Source: CAVOBC01 sp963693635 (GTDB lineage: Bacteria; Pseudomonadota; Gammaproteobacteria; Pseudomonadales; Azotimanducaceae). Taken from it: a stretch of 17,623 bases of DNA. The stretch covers positions 1 through 17,623 of the forward strand of contig CAVOBC010000059.1 of NCBI GenBank assembly GCA_963693635.1. Direction: 5' to 3'. The first letter of the stretch is position 1; every line of letters starts with the position of its first letter. The position numbers were made by a program, and so were the translations under genes. The notes below the pieces were generated by a model. It was not told the DNA's origin. It made no database searches and saw nothing but the letters and a program-made list of their open reading frames with translations. Below are positions 7,161-16,142 of this stretch, piece after piece.

Positions 7161-7204
7161 GTCTCTCATAGGGGAGACGGGTCGATACATCCGTGTACCG
7201 ACCC
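7161..7204 (-). other. Tandem hairpins at the rpoC 3' end
   Basis: Twelve bases after the rpoC stop, GGGTCG/CGACCC (7179-7184 with 7199-7204) encloses one mismatch and a TACA/TGTA stem with a four-base loop: ten pairs. It abuts a second hairpin, GTCTC/GAGAC (7161-7165 with 7174-7178). Neither has a T-run after it, so they are not intrinsic terminators. They could protect the 3' end or mark a processing site. Confidence 0.6.
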
Positions 7205-7215
7205 ACGCACGATCC

Positions 7216-10200
7216 CTAAACGCTGGAGTTGAGCGCTTCAGCGAGCGCCTGTTCGACTTCCGAGGCGCTCGGCTGCCGCTCTTCCGTATCCACCTCGCGA
7301 CGCTTCTTGCGCTCGGCGTGATAGCGCAATCCTGTACCCGCCGGAATCAACCGACCGACGATGACGTTCTCCTTCAAACCGCGCAGGTAATCGCGCTTCC
7401 CGGTCACCGCGGCCTCAGTCAGCACCCGTGTGGTCTCCTGGAACGACGCCGCCGAGATAAAGCTCTCGGTCGCAAGCGCTGCCTTGGTGATTCCGAGCAA
7501 CACCCGTTCGTACTTGATGGCCTGCAGGGTTTCACCGGAAAGGCGATCGTTCTCTTCAAGCACATGAGTGAATTCGACCTGCTCACCCTTGATCATCGAA
7601 GACTCGCCAGGACTCTTGATCTCTGCCTTGCGCAACATCTGACACACAATCACTTCGATGTGCTTGTCGTTGATGGTCACGCCCTGCAGACGATAGACGT
7701 CCTGGATTTCCTTGACGACGTACTTGGCCAGTTCCGAGACGCCCTTCAGCCGAAGGATGTCATGCGGATTCTCGGGTCCGTCCGAGACAACCTCGCCCTT
7801 CTCAACGTGCTCACCCTCGAACACAGTCATGTGCCGCCACTTTGGAATCAGCACCTCATAGTGCTCTGAGCCTTCCGGCAGTTCGCTCGCCTCGAGGTCA
7901 ACCGGCGTAATCACAAGCCGGCGCTTGCCCTTGGTCTCCTTCCCGAACGATACGGTCCCGGAGATCTCTGCAAGTACGGCCGCATCTTTGGGCTTGCGTG
8001 CCTCAAAGAGGTCCGCAACACGCGGCAAACCACCCGTGATATCGCGAGTCTTCGAGCCTTCCTGAGGAATTCTCGCAATGACGTCGCCGATTTCGACCGA
8101 GTCGCCGTCTTCGAGTCCAAGAATGGCGTTTGCTTCGAGGAAGTAATGCGCGGGGACGTCAGTTCCAGCAAGGAGCAGGTCTTCACCGGCGTCATCAACC
8201 AACCGGACCGCAGGCCTCAGATCCTTACCCGATGTTGGACGATCTTTGGGGTCGGTGATCGATATGCTCGTCAAGCCGGTCAACTCATCCGTCTGGCGAC
8301 GAACCGTAATGCCTTCATCCATCCCCTCAAACACAACCTTACCCGCCACCTCAGTGACGATCGGGTGCGTGTGCGGATCCCAGTTGGCAACAATGTCACC
8401 ACCTTCAACTGCAAGGCCGTTGCCTGTCTTCAGTACGGCGCCATAAGGCAGCTTGTACCGTTCCCGTTCACGACCGGACTCCGCATCGGCAACCGCGAGC
8501 TCCCCTGAGCGGGAAACAGCGACCAACTCACCATTAATCTTCTCGATGGTCTTGAGGTTATGCAGCTTGACTACACCGGCGTGTTTCACCTGAACGTTGT
8601 CGATAGCCGTCGCTCTGGACGCGGCACCACCGATGTGGAAGGTCCGCATCGTCAGCTGGGTTCCAGGCTCACCAATCGATTGCGCCGCAATGACGCCGAT
8701 CGCCTCACCGATGTTTACAAGGTGGCCTCGACCAAGGTCGCGTCCATAGCAATTGCTGCAAATGCCGTAGCGCGTATCACAGGTAATGGCAGAACGGACG
8801 AACATTTCATCGACGCCGAGGTCCTCCAGCCGTAATACCCACTTCTCGTCGATCGCCGTACCCCGCGGCATAACAAGCTCATCGCCCTGCGCGGTGTACA
8901 CGTCCTGGGCTACAACCCGCCCAAGAACCCGGTTGCCGAGCGGTTGGACGACGTCACCACCTTCGATGACCGATGTAATGAGAAGACCGCGGTCGGTGCC
9001 ACAGTCAACTTCTGTGACCACGAGATCCTGCGCCACATCTACCAGTCGACGCGTGAGGTAGCCAGAGTTGGCGGTCTTGAGCGCCGTGTCTGCCAGTCCC
9101 TTGCGAGCGCCGTGGGTCGAGATGAAGTACTGCATTACAGACAGGCCTTCACGGAAGTTGGCCGTGATCGGCGTCTCGATGATGGACCCATCAGGCTTGG
9201 TCATCAGGCCACGCATGCCTGAGAGCTGTCGAATCTGCGTGGGGGAGCCCCGTGCACCTGAGTCGGAGTACATCCAGACACTATTGAACGAGTTTTGCTC
9301 TTCGCTTACGCCCTCGCGGTTGACGACCGTCTCTTTCGACAAGTTATCCATCATCGCCGCACCAACCTTGTCGTTGGCACGAGTCCAGATGTCGATCACC
9401 TTGTTGTACTTCTCGCCCTGAGTGACAAGGCCGGACGCAAACTGGGAATCGATTTCGCGAATCTCGGATTCGGCGTCGTCGATGATGCCTGCCTTCTCGG
9501 TCGGGATAACAAAGTCCTCCACACCGATCGACGATCCTGAAGACGTCGAGTACTCATAACCCATGTACATGATCTGATCACAGAAGATGACCGTCTCTTT
9601 GAGACCGACTGACCGAAAGCAGACATTGATGAGCGTGGAGATTTCCTTACTTCCGAGCGTGCGGTTGATGTGCTCGAAACCGATACCTTCCGGCACGATT
9701 TCAAACAGCAGGGCGCGACCTACCGTTGTGTCTTTCAACTCCGTTCGCGCGATCAACTGATCGTCCTGGTCGGTAAAGGACTCGCTGATCCGAACTCTGA
9801 CCCGCGCCTGCAGCCCAACCTGGCCTGCGCCGTAGGCCCGCGAGACTTCCTCAATGTCGGCAAAGGCCATGCCTTCACCCTTGTCATTCACCCGTGCGCG
9901 CGTCATGTAGTAAACGCCAAGAACGACGTCCTGCGACGGCACGATGATCGGTTCACCATCGGCCGGCAGCAGCACGTTGTTGGTCGACATCATCAGCGCG
10001 CGCGCTTCGAGTTGGGCTTCAAGCGTCAGCGGCACGTGTACGGCCATCTGGTCGCCATCGAAGTCAGCGTTGTACGCGGTACAAACGAGCGGGTGCAACT
10101 GGATCGCCTTGCCTTCGATCAGCACCGGCTCAAACGCCTGGATGCCGAGACGGTGCAGCGTAGGCGCACGATTCAGCAGCACTGGATGCTCGCGAATAAC

Positions 10201-11442
10201 CTCGGCCAGGATGTCCCAGACCTCGGTAGTTTCGCGTTCCACCATTTTCTTGGCGGCTTTGATCGTGGTCGCAAGACCCCGGGCTTCCAGCTTGCCGAAG
10301 ATGAACGGCTTGAACAGTTCCAGCGCCATCTTCTTTGGCAATCCACACTGGTGCAGGCGCAAGGTCGGACCAACCACAATCACGGAACGCCCGGAATAGT
10401 CGACCCGTTTGCCAAGCAGGTTCTGGCGGAATCGACCCTGTTTGCCTTTGATCATGTCTGCAAGCGACTTGAGCGGTCGCTTGTTGGTACCGGTGATCGC
10501 GCGGCCGCGGCGGCCATTGTCGAGGAGTGCGTCGACTGCCTCCTGCAACATGCGCTTTTCGTTCCGAACAATAATGTCAGGCGCGCTCAGGTCGAGCAGT
10601 CGCTTCAGACGGTTGTTGCGGTTGATGACGCGGCGATACAAATCGTTGAGATCCGACGTCGCAAACCGACCACCTTCGAGCGGCACAAGCGGTCGCAAAT
10701 CTGGCGGCAGAACGGGCAAGACATTGAAGATCATCCACTCCGGCTTGTTCCCGGACTTCTCGAAAGCCTCCATCAGCTTCAGACGCTTGGTCAGCTTCTT
10801 GATCTTGGTCTCTGAATTGGTATTGGGCAGTTCCTCGCGGATCTGCGCAATCTCGTCTTTGAGGTCCATTTCCTTCATCAGGTCCTGGATCGCCTCAGCG
10901 CCCATTTTGGCTTCGAACTCATCGCCAAACTCTTCAAGCGACTCGTAGTACTCCTCGTCGTTCAGCAGCTGGCGCTTCTCGAGGGTCGTGAGACCGGGGT
11001 CGATGACGACAAACGACTCAAAATAGAGGACGCGTTCAATGTCGCGCAAGGTCATGTCCATTAAGAGACCAATGCGCGACGGCAGGGACTTCAGGAACCA
11101 GATGTGCGCAACCGGGCTCGCGAGTTCAATGTGACCCATGCGCTCACGACGAACTTTGGCAAGCGCAACTTCAACCCCGCACTTCTCGCAGATGACACCG
11201 CGATGCTTGAGTCGTTTGTACTTTCCGCAGAGGCACTCGTAGTCCTTGTTCGGGCCAAAGATCTTGGCGCAGAACAGACCGTCGCGTTCGGGCTTAAAGG
11301 TCCGATAGTTGATCGTTTCCGGCTTCTTGACCTCGCCGTATGACCACGACCGGATCATCTCTGGAGACGCCAGGCCAATCCTCAGGGAATCGAACTCTTC
11401 CGTCTGCCCCTGGGCCTTCAGAATATTAAGAAGATCTCTCAC
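7216..11442 (-). CDS. rpoC: DNA-directed RNA polymerase subunit beta'
   Basis: Beta' forms the clamp and carries the catalytic magnesium site of RNA polymerase. The product is 1408 residues (1407 in E. coli). The N-terminal zinc-binding Cys are at 70, 72, 85 and 88. The catalytic NADFDGDQ is at 458-465, with Asp at 460, 462 and 464, the same numbering as E. coli. The C-terminal zinc site includes CDTRYGICSNC, followed by the bridge helix/trigger loop region AAQSIGEPGTQLTMRTFHIG and the large insertion (SI3) typical of gammaproteobacteria. The start is GTG at 11442. Its AGGAGA overlaps the rpoB stop, only 12 bases upstream, so translation is coupled to rpoB. The gene is intact, with no inteins or split. 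Confidence 0.99.
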   Translation of the reverse strand: MRDLLNILKAQGQTEEFDSLRIGLASPEMIRSWSYGEVKKPETINYRTFKPERDGLFCAKIFGPNKDYECLCGKYKRLKHRGVICEKCGVEVALAKVRRERMGHIELASPVAHIWFLKSLPSRIGLLMDMTLRDIERVLYFESFVVIDPGLTTLEKRQLLNDEEYYESLEEFGDEFEAKMGAEAIQDLMKEMDLKDEIAQIREELPNTNSETKIKKLTKRLKLMEAFEKSGNKPEWMIFNVLPVLPPDLRPLVPLEGGRFATSDLNDLYRRVINRNNRLKRLLDLSAPDIIVRNEKRMLQEAVDALLDNGRRGRAITGTNKRPLKSLADMIKGKQGRFRQNLLGKRVDYSGRSVIVVGPTLRLHQCGLPKKMALELFKPFIFGKLEARGLATTIKAAKKMVERETTEVWDILAEVIREHPVLLNRAPTLHRLGIQAFEPVLIEGKAIQLHPLVCTAYNADFDGDQMAVHVPLTLEAQLEARALMMSTNNVLLPADGEPIIVPSQDVVLGVYYMTRARVNDKGEGMAFADIEEVSRAYGAGQVGLQARVRVRISESFTDQDDQLIARTELKDTTVGRALLFEIVPEGIGFEHINRTLGSKEISTLINVCFRSVGLKETVIFCDQIMYMGYEYSTSSGSSIGVEDFVIPTEKAGIIDDAESEIREIDSQFASGLVTQGEKYNKVIDIWTRANDKVGAAMMDNLSKETVVNREGVSEEQNSFNSVWMYSDSGARGSPTQIRQLSGMRGLMTKPDGSIIETPITANFREGLSVMQYFISTHGARKGLADTALKTANSGYLTRRLVDVAQDLVVTEVDCGTDRGLLITSVIEGGDVVQPLGNRVLGRVVAQDVYTAQGDELVMPRGTAIDEKWVLRLEDLGVDEMFVRSAITCDTRYGICSNCYGRDLGRGHLVNIGEAIGVIAAQSIGEPGTQLTMRTFHIGGAASRATAIDNVQVKHAGVVKLHNLKTIEKINGELVAVSRSGELAVADAESGRERERYKLPYGAVLKTGNGLAVEGGDIVANWDPHTHPIVTEVAGKVVFEGMDEGITVRRQTDELTGLTSISITDPKDRPTSGKDLRPAVRLVDDAGEDLLLAGTDVPAHYFLEANAILGLEDGDSVEIGDVIARIPQEGSKTRDITGGLPRVADLFEARKPKDAAVLAEISGTVSFGKETKGKRRLVITPVDLEASELPEGSEHYEVLIPKWRHMTVFEGEHVEKGEVVSDGPENPHDILRLKGVSELAKYVVKEIQDVYRLQGVTINDKHIEVIVCQMLRKAEIKSPGESSMIKGEQVEFTHVLEENDRLSGETLQAIKYERVLLGITKAALATESFISAASFQETTRVLTEAAVTGKRDYLRGLKENVIVGRLIPAGTGLRYHAERKKRREVDTEERQPSASEVEQALAEALNSSV

Positions 11443-11454
11443 AGTTGGCTTCTC

Positions 11455-14400
11455 CTAGTCGTGTTCAAGTTCGATGTCGATGCCAAGAGACCGGATCTCT
11501 TTGACCAACACGTTAAAGGACTCGGGCATGCCGGGTTCCATCCGGTAATCACCGTCAACGATATTCTTGTACATGCGCGTGCGGCCGTGTACATCGTCTG
11601 ACTTCACCGTCAACATCTCCTGCAACGTGTAGGCCGCCCCATATGCCTCAAGCGCCCAGACCTCCATTTCTCCAAACCGTTGCCCGCCAAACTGGGCTTT
11701 GCCGCCCAGAGGCTGTTGCGTGACCAGGCTGTACGAGCCCGTCGATCGCGCATGCATCTTGTCGTCCACCAGGTGGTTCAACTTCAGCATGTACATGTAA
11801 CCGACCGTGACCGGCCGATCAAACTGATTTCCGGTGCAACCGTCAAACAACGTCGTTTGGCCATCTACCGGAAGATCTGCAAGTTCCAGCATGACCTTGA
11901 TTTCCGCTTCGGTTGCGCCATCAAACACGCCCGTAGCCATCGGCACGCCGCCGCGAAGATTGTCGGCAAGATGAAGGATCTCGTCGTCCGTGAATGAGTC
12001 CAGATCTTCCACACGGCCACTCTGGTTGTATACCTTCCCGAGGAATGCCCGCAAATCGACAATCTTCTGATTGGCATCCAGCATGGCACCAATCTTGACG
12101 CCTAGTCCATGAGCGGCCCAACCGAGATGGGTCTCAAGGATCTGCCCAACGTTCATCCGCTTCGGCACGCCGAGCGGATTGAGGACGATATCGATTGGAT
12201 CACCGTTTTCATCAAACGGCATGTCTTCAACCGGCTTGATGACGGAGATGACACCTTTATTGCCATGTCGCCCGGCCATCTTGTCGCCCGGCTGGATACG
12301 CCGCTTGATCGCGAGATAGACCTTGACGATCTTGAGCACGCCTGGGGGCAGATCATCGCCGCTCTCGAGTTTGCCTTTACTCTCGTCGAACTGCTCGTCC
12401 AACGCTTTGCGACGCTCCTTCAGACGCTTGTCGGCCAGCGCGAGCTGATCGTTTAACTCGTCCGCGTCCATCCTGAGCTTGAACCAGTCGTCATTCGGCA
12501 ACTGCTTCAGGTAATCAGCCGTCAGCTTGTCACCTTTGCTGAGATCCGGGCCACCGATGACGGCGTTGCCGATCAACGAATCGGCAAGTCGCTCAAAAGT
12601 AGCTGTCTCAACGATTCGGTACTCTTCCTCGATGTTGCGGCGAACCTCTTCGAGCTGTTGACGCTCAATATCGAGTGCACGCTGATCCTTCTCAATGCCG
12701 TCCCGCGTGAATACCTGCACGTCGATGACCGTGCCGTTATAGCTGCTCGGCACGCGCAATGACGTGTCTTTTACATCCGACGCTTTCTCACCAAAGATCG
12801 CGCGCAGCAACTTTTCTTCCGGCGTCAGTTGGGTCTCACCCTTCGGCGTCACCTTGCCCACCAGAATGTCACCGGCCTCCACCTCAGCACCGATGTAGAC
12901 GATGCCTGACTCATCAAGCTTGGACAGAGCGCCCTCACCAACGTTTGGAATATCGCAGGTGATCTCTTCAGACCCGAGCTTGGTGTCGCGCGCGGTGCAG
13001 GTCAGCTCCTGAATATGGATCGTTGTGAAACGATCTTCTTTCACGACCCGCTCGGAGATGAGGATTGAATCCTCGAAGTTGTAACCGTTCCAGGTCATGA
13101 AGGCGATGCGCATGTTCTGGCCGAGCGCCAGTTCACCGGTATCGATCGACGGCCCGTCTGCCAGAATGTCACCACGCGCGATCACATGGCCGTCTCGAAC
13201 GAGGGGCTTTTGATTGATGCAGGTGTTCTGGTTGGAACGAGTGTACTTCGTGAGTTTGTAGATATCGACGCCGGCTTCGCCGGACTCGGTCTCCTCATCG
13301 TTGACCCGAATGACGATGCGTGCCGCGTCGACCGTCTCAACCACGCCGCCGCGCCGGGCGACGACACAGACGCCGGAGTCACGTGCAACTGTCCGCTCCA
13401 TGCCGGTGCCGACCAGCGGCTTCTCGGACTGAAGTGTGGGCACCGCCTGGCGCTGCATGTTCGATCCCATGAGCGCACGGTTGGCATCATCGTGCTCAAG
13501 AAACGGAATCAGGGACGCCGCAACCGAAACCACCTGCTGCGGAGAAACGTCCATGAAGTTGACGCTATCGCGTGGCATCTTCGTAAATTCACCCTGATGC
13601 CGCACCTCGACCATATCATCGACGAGATATCCGTCATCACCAACCTGGGCACTTGCCTGGGCGATGACGTAGTCACTCTCGACGATCGCTGACAGGTACT
13701 CGATGTCGTCGGCTACCTGACCGTCAACCACACGGCGGTACGGGCTCTCCAGAAACCCGTACTCATTGGTTCTGGCATACGTTGCAAGCGAGTTGATCAG
13801 CCCAATGTTCGGGCCCTCAGGGGTCTCGATCGGGCAGACTCGACCGTAGTGCGTCGGGTGCACGTCGCGGACTTCAAAACCTGCGCGCTCACGGGTCAGA
13901 CCGCCTGGCCCGAGTGCCGATACGCGCCGCTTGTGCGTCACTTCCGACAGCGGATTGTTCTGGTCCATGAACTGCGACAATTGCGCCGACCCAAAGAACT
14001 CCTTGACGGCCGCTGCAACGGGCTTCGCATTGATCAGGTCCTGCGGCATCAATCCTTCTGATTCGGCCAGGCTCAATCGTTCACGCACCGCGCGCTCAAC
14101 CCGGATGAGACCGAGCCGGAACGCATTCTCAGCCATCTCGCCGACGCTTCTGACGCGGCGATTGCCAAGGTGGTCAATGTCGTCAACCGTGTCCTTAGCG
14201 TTACGAATATTAATCAGGCATCGCAGCACATCAATGATGTCATCATTGGACAGAGTGCCCTCGCCAACCTCTTCCTCACGGCCGAGTCGACGATTGAACT
14301 TCATGCGCCCAACTGCCGTCAGGTCATAACGTTCGGGCGCAAAGAACAAGTTCGTGAACAGGTTCTCCGCAGATTCTTTTGTCGGTGGCTCGCCGGGCCG

Positions 14401-15522
14401 CATCATGCGGTAGATTTCAACCAGCGCTTCGAGCTGATTGCTCGTCGGATCGATGCGGAGTGTGTCGGAAACAAACGATCCACAATCGAGGTCATTGGTG
14501 TAGATGGTCTCGAAATCGGACAGTTCGACCTCGCGAATCCTGGCGAGCGACTCTTCGCCGAGCACCGTATTGCAGGGAATGACGACCTCCCCAGACTCGG
14601 TGTCGATGACGTCGCGGGCAAGCACATGACCGGCCACGAATTCATCAGGCACCGCGAGTTCTGCGAGTCCCGCCTTCTCGATGTTGCGGATGTGCCTTGC
14701 AGTGACGCGCGTGCCTTCTTCAACGATGGTTTCGTCGCCATCGCGAATGTCGAAACGCGCGGTCTCACCACGAAGCCGGGATGCAATGAGCTTGAAGTAG
14801 AACTGGCCGTCCTTCATGCGGAACGAGTCGTTGTCAAAGAACATTTCAAGGATGTCCTCGGCGCTAAAGCCGAGGGCGCGCATCAGAACAGTCGCCGGCA
14901 GCTTGCGGCGTCGATCAATGCGAACAAAGACACAGTCCTTGGGGTCGAACTCAAAGTCGAGCCACGAACCGCGCATCGGGATGACCCGAGCCGTGTAAAG
15001 CAGCTTGCCAGACGAGTGGGTCTTGCCCTTGTCGTGGTCAAAAAAGACGCCGGGTGAGCGGTGCAACTGCGAGACGACGACGCGCTCGATGCCGTTGATC
15101 ACGAACGTGCCGTTGTCCGTCATGAGCGGAATCTCGCCCATGTAGACTTCCTGCTCCTTGATGTCCTTGACCGCTTTGCTGGAGGACTCCTTATCGTAAA
15201 TGATCAGTCGCACCTTGACCCTGAGCGGCACGGCGTAGGTCGTTGCCCGAAGCTGACATTCCTTGACGTCAAAGACCGGCTTGCCTAAGCGATAGCTCAC
15301 ATATTCAAGCGCCGTCGTACCGGCATAACTGACAATTGGAAACACCGACATAAAGGCTGCGTGCAGACCTTTTTCGATCCGCTTTCGAACATCCACACCT
15401 TCTTGCAGGAACTCGGCGTAAGACTCCACCTGAATTGCCAACAGATAGGGGATATCCATAACGCCCGGCAATTTGCCAAAGTCTTTACGGATTCGCTTTT
15501 TTTCAGTGTATGAATAGGCCAT
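11455..15522 (-). CDS. rpoB: DNA-directed RNA polymerase subunit beta
   Basis: Beta forms the other half of the active-site cleft and the rifampicin pocket. The product is 1355 residues (1342 in E. coli) when started at ATG 15522 (MAYSYTEKKRIRKDFGKLPG). A TTG just upstream could extend it by one residue, but a GGAGG five bases before the ATG supports the ATG. The rifampicin cluster is wild type: QLSQFMDQNNPLSEVTHKRR with Asp520, His530 and Ser535, equal to E. coli 516, 526 and 531. Other landmarks are GPGGLTRERAGFEVRDVHPT, GDKMAGRHGNKGV and, near the C terminus, GGKAQFGGQRFGEMEVWALE. It is the third gene of rplJ-rplL-rpoB-rpoC, 198 bases after rplL. Confidence 0.99.
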   Translation of the reverse strand: MAYSYTEKKRIRKDFGKLPGVMDIPYLLAIQVESYAEFLQEGVDVRKRIEKGLHAAFMSVFPIVSYAGTTALEYVSYRLGKPVFDVKECQLRATTYAVPLRVKVRLIIYDKESSSKAVKDIKEQEVYMGEIPLMTDNGTFVINGIERVVVSQLHRSPGVFFDHDKGKTHSSGKLLYTARVIPMRGSWLDFEFDPKDCVFVRIDRRRKLPATVLMRALGFSAEDILEMFFDNDSFRMKDGQFYFKLIASRLRGETARFDIRDGDETIVEEGTRVTARHIRNIEKAGLAELAVPDEFVAGHVLARDVIDTESGEVVIPCNTVLGEESLARIREVELSDFETIYTNDLDCGSFVSDTLRIDPTSNQLEALVEIYRMMRPGEPPTKESAENLFTNLFFAPERYDLTAVGRMKFNRRLGREEEVGEGTLSNDDIIDVLRCLINIRNAKDTVDDIDHLGNRRVRSVGEMAENAFRLGLIRVERAVRERLSLAESEGLMPQDLINAKPVAAAVKEFFGSAQLSQFMDQNNPLSEVTHKRRVSALGPGGLTRERAGFEVRDVHPTHYGRVCPIETPEGPNIGLINSLATYARTNEYGFLESPYRRVVDGQVADDIEYLSAIVESDYVIAQASAQVGDDGYLVDDMVEVRHQGEFTKMPRDSVNFMDVSPQQVVSVAASLIPFLEHDDANRALMGSNMQRQAVPTLQSEKPLVGTGMERTVARDSGVCVVARRGGVVETVDAARIVIRVNDEETESGEAGVDIYKLTKYTRSNQNTCINQKPLVRDGHVIARGDILADGPSIDTGELALGQNMRIAFMTWNGYNFEDSILISERVVKEDRFTTIHIQELTCTARDTKLGSEEITCDIPNVGEGALSKLDESGIVYIGAEVEAGDILVGKVTPKGETQLTPEEKLLRAIFGEKASDVKDTSLRVPSSYNGTVIDVQVFTRDGIEKDQRALDIERQQLEEVRRNIEEEYRIVETATFERLADSLIGNAVIGGPDLSKGDKLTADYLKQLPNDDWFKLRMDADELNDQLALADKRLKERRKALDEQFDESKGKLESGDDLPPGVLKIVKVYLAIKRRIQPGDKMAGRHGNKGVISVIKPVEDMPFDENGDPIDIVLNPLGVPKRMNVGQILETHLGWAAHGLGVKIGAMLDANQKIVDLRAFLGKVYNQSGRVEDLDSFTDDEILHLADNLRGGVPMATGVFDGATEAEIKVMLELADLPVDGQTTLFDGCTGNQFDRPVTVGYMYMLKLNHLVDDKMHARSTGSYSLVTQQPLGGKAQFGGQRFGEMEVWALEAYGAAYTLQEMLTVKSDDVHGRTRMYKNIVDGDYRMEPGMPESFNVLVKEIRSLGIDIELEHD

Positions 15523-15525
15523 CAA

Positions 15526-15720
15526 CGCCTCCAGGCTAGTGATTTTCGCTCGATCGCATAGATCGCACTTACTGCTTGGGAACCGCGCCGCTCGATACAG
15601 GATCGAGCATGCACGGCGAAGCCGGACGGCCAGACATCACGCCTGACCATCCGGCCAATCGGTAGTGTCTTGCCCAGACGATCAGACGTCCGGACAAGAT
15701 ACCAGAACAACGCCTGGTAA
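15526..15720 (-). promoter_or_regulatory. Structured rplL-rpoB spacer (candidate attenuator / RNase III site)
   Basis: In the minus-strand RNA, 15643-15655 pairs with 15621-15633 to give a continuous 13-bp helix, including two G-U pairs, around a nine-base loop. It is flanked by a six-pair TACCAG/CTGGTA hairpin directly after the rplL stop (15700-15719) and a perfect seven-pair GCTCGAT/ATCGAGC hairpin (15590-15608). In E. coli this spacer contains a partial transcription attenuator and an RNase III cleavage site that lower rpoBC expression relative to rplJL. The helix is long enough to suggest the same role. No T-run follows it, so processing fits better than strong termination. Confidence 0.6.
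15528..15532 (-). promoter_or_regulatory. rpoB ribosome-binding site
   Basis: GGAGG lies five bases before ATG 15522 and only two before the in-frame TTG at 15525. The spacing decides in favour of the ATG as the rpoB start. Confidence 0.85.
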
Positions 15721-16104
15721 CTACTTGACCTCCACCGATGCTCCAGCCTCTTCCAGCTGGGTTTTGATGTCTTCCGCTTCATCCTTGCTGACGCCGTCCT
15801 TCACCGTAGAAGGCGCCTCATCAACAAGGGCCTTGGCTTCTTTCAAGCCGAGGCCGGTAATGGCACGGACAACCTTGATGGCGTTGACTTTCTTCTCACC
15901 TGGGCCGGTGATCACAACTTCAAACTCAGTCTGTTCTTCAGCGGCTGCGCCGCCTTCACCACCATCTGCCGCAGCTGGAGCAGCCGCAACGGCCACAGCA
16001 GCAGACACGCCAAATTTCTCTTCCATCATAGAAACGAGCTCGACCACATCCATCACACTCATTTCTGAGATGGCGTCGAGGATTTCATCTTTTGACAAAG
16101 CCAT
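15721..16104 (-). CDS. rplL: 50S ribosomal protein L7/L12
   Basis: L7/L12 is the multicopy acidic stalk protein that recruits translational GTPases. The 127-residue product begins MALSKDEILDAISEMSVMDV (N-terminal dimerisation and L10-binding domain, about 1-35). It then has an Ala/Gly-rich hinge (AAVAVAAAPAAADGGEGGAA, about 35-54) and a C-terminal factor-binding domain with KVNAIKVVRAITGLGLKEAK. ATG 16104 is preceded by CGGAGA. It follows rplJ by 38 bases, and both are controlled in E. coli by the L10-L12 complex binding the rplJ leader. The downstream spacer probably sets the ratio of stalk protein to RNA polymerase. Confidence 0.98.
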   Translation of the reverse strand: MALSKDEILDAISEMSVMDVVELVSMMEEKFGVSAAVAVAAAPAAADGGEGGAAAEEQTEFEVVITGPGEKKVNAIKVVRAITGLGLKEAKALVDEAPSTVKDGVSKDEAEDIKTQLEEAGASVEVK

Positions 16105-16142
16105 GGATCTTTATCTCCGTAGGTTTCGATTAATGTTCAGGC

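Larger units (their letters stand above)
6808..7215 (-). other. 408-bp rpoC-rpsL spacer
   Basis: No gene is seen here. In transcription order it contains two tandem hairpins right after the rpoC stop (7161-7204), about 200 bases without clear features other than an 11-base direct repeat TCCAATCAGCG (7138-7148 and 7151-7161), an intrinsic terminator (6922-6954), and then about 114 bases that must hold the str promoter, including a 15-base palindrome at 6867-6881. Confidence 0.7.

Noticed and set aside
7138..7161. TCCAATCAGCG direct repeat as a CRISPR or integration site
   Set aside because: There are only two 11-base copies two bases apart, with no further units and no associated genes. Likely a small local duplication in an untranslated region.
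9670..10815. A 381-codon open frame on the plus strand
   Set aside because: It lies wholly antisense to rpoC, in a region where rpoC is strongly conserved, and its translation resembles no family. Long antisense frames are common opposite GC-rich genes.
14170..15057. A 295-codon open frame on the plus strand
   Set aside because: It is antisense to rpoB, with no recognisable domain and no ribosome-binding context of note. It is a shadow of rpoB codon usage.
15523..15782. A minus-strand frame of 86 codons across the end of rplL and the rplL-rpoB spacer
   Set aside because: It overlaps the conserved rplL C terminus in another frame and crosses the strong RNA hairpins. The product is arginine- and serine-rich with no homology I can recognise.
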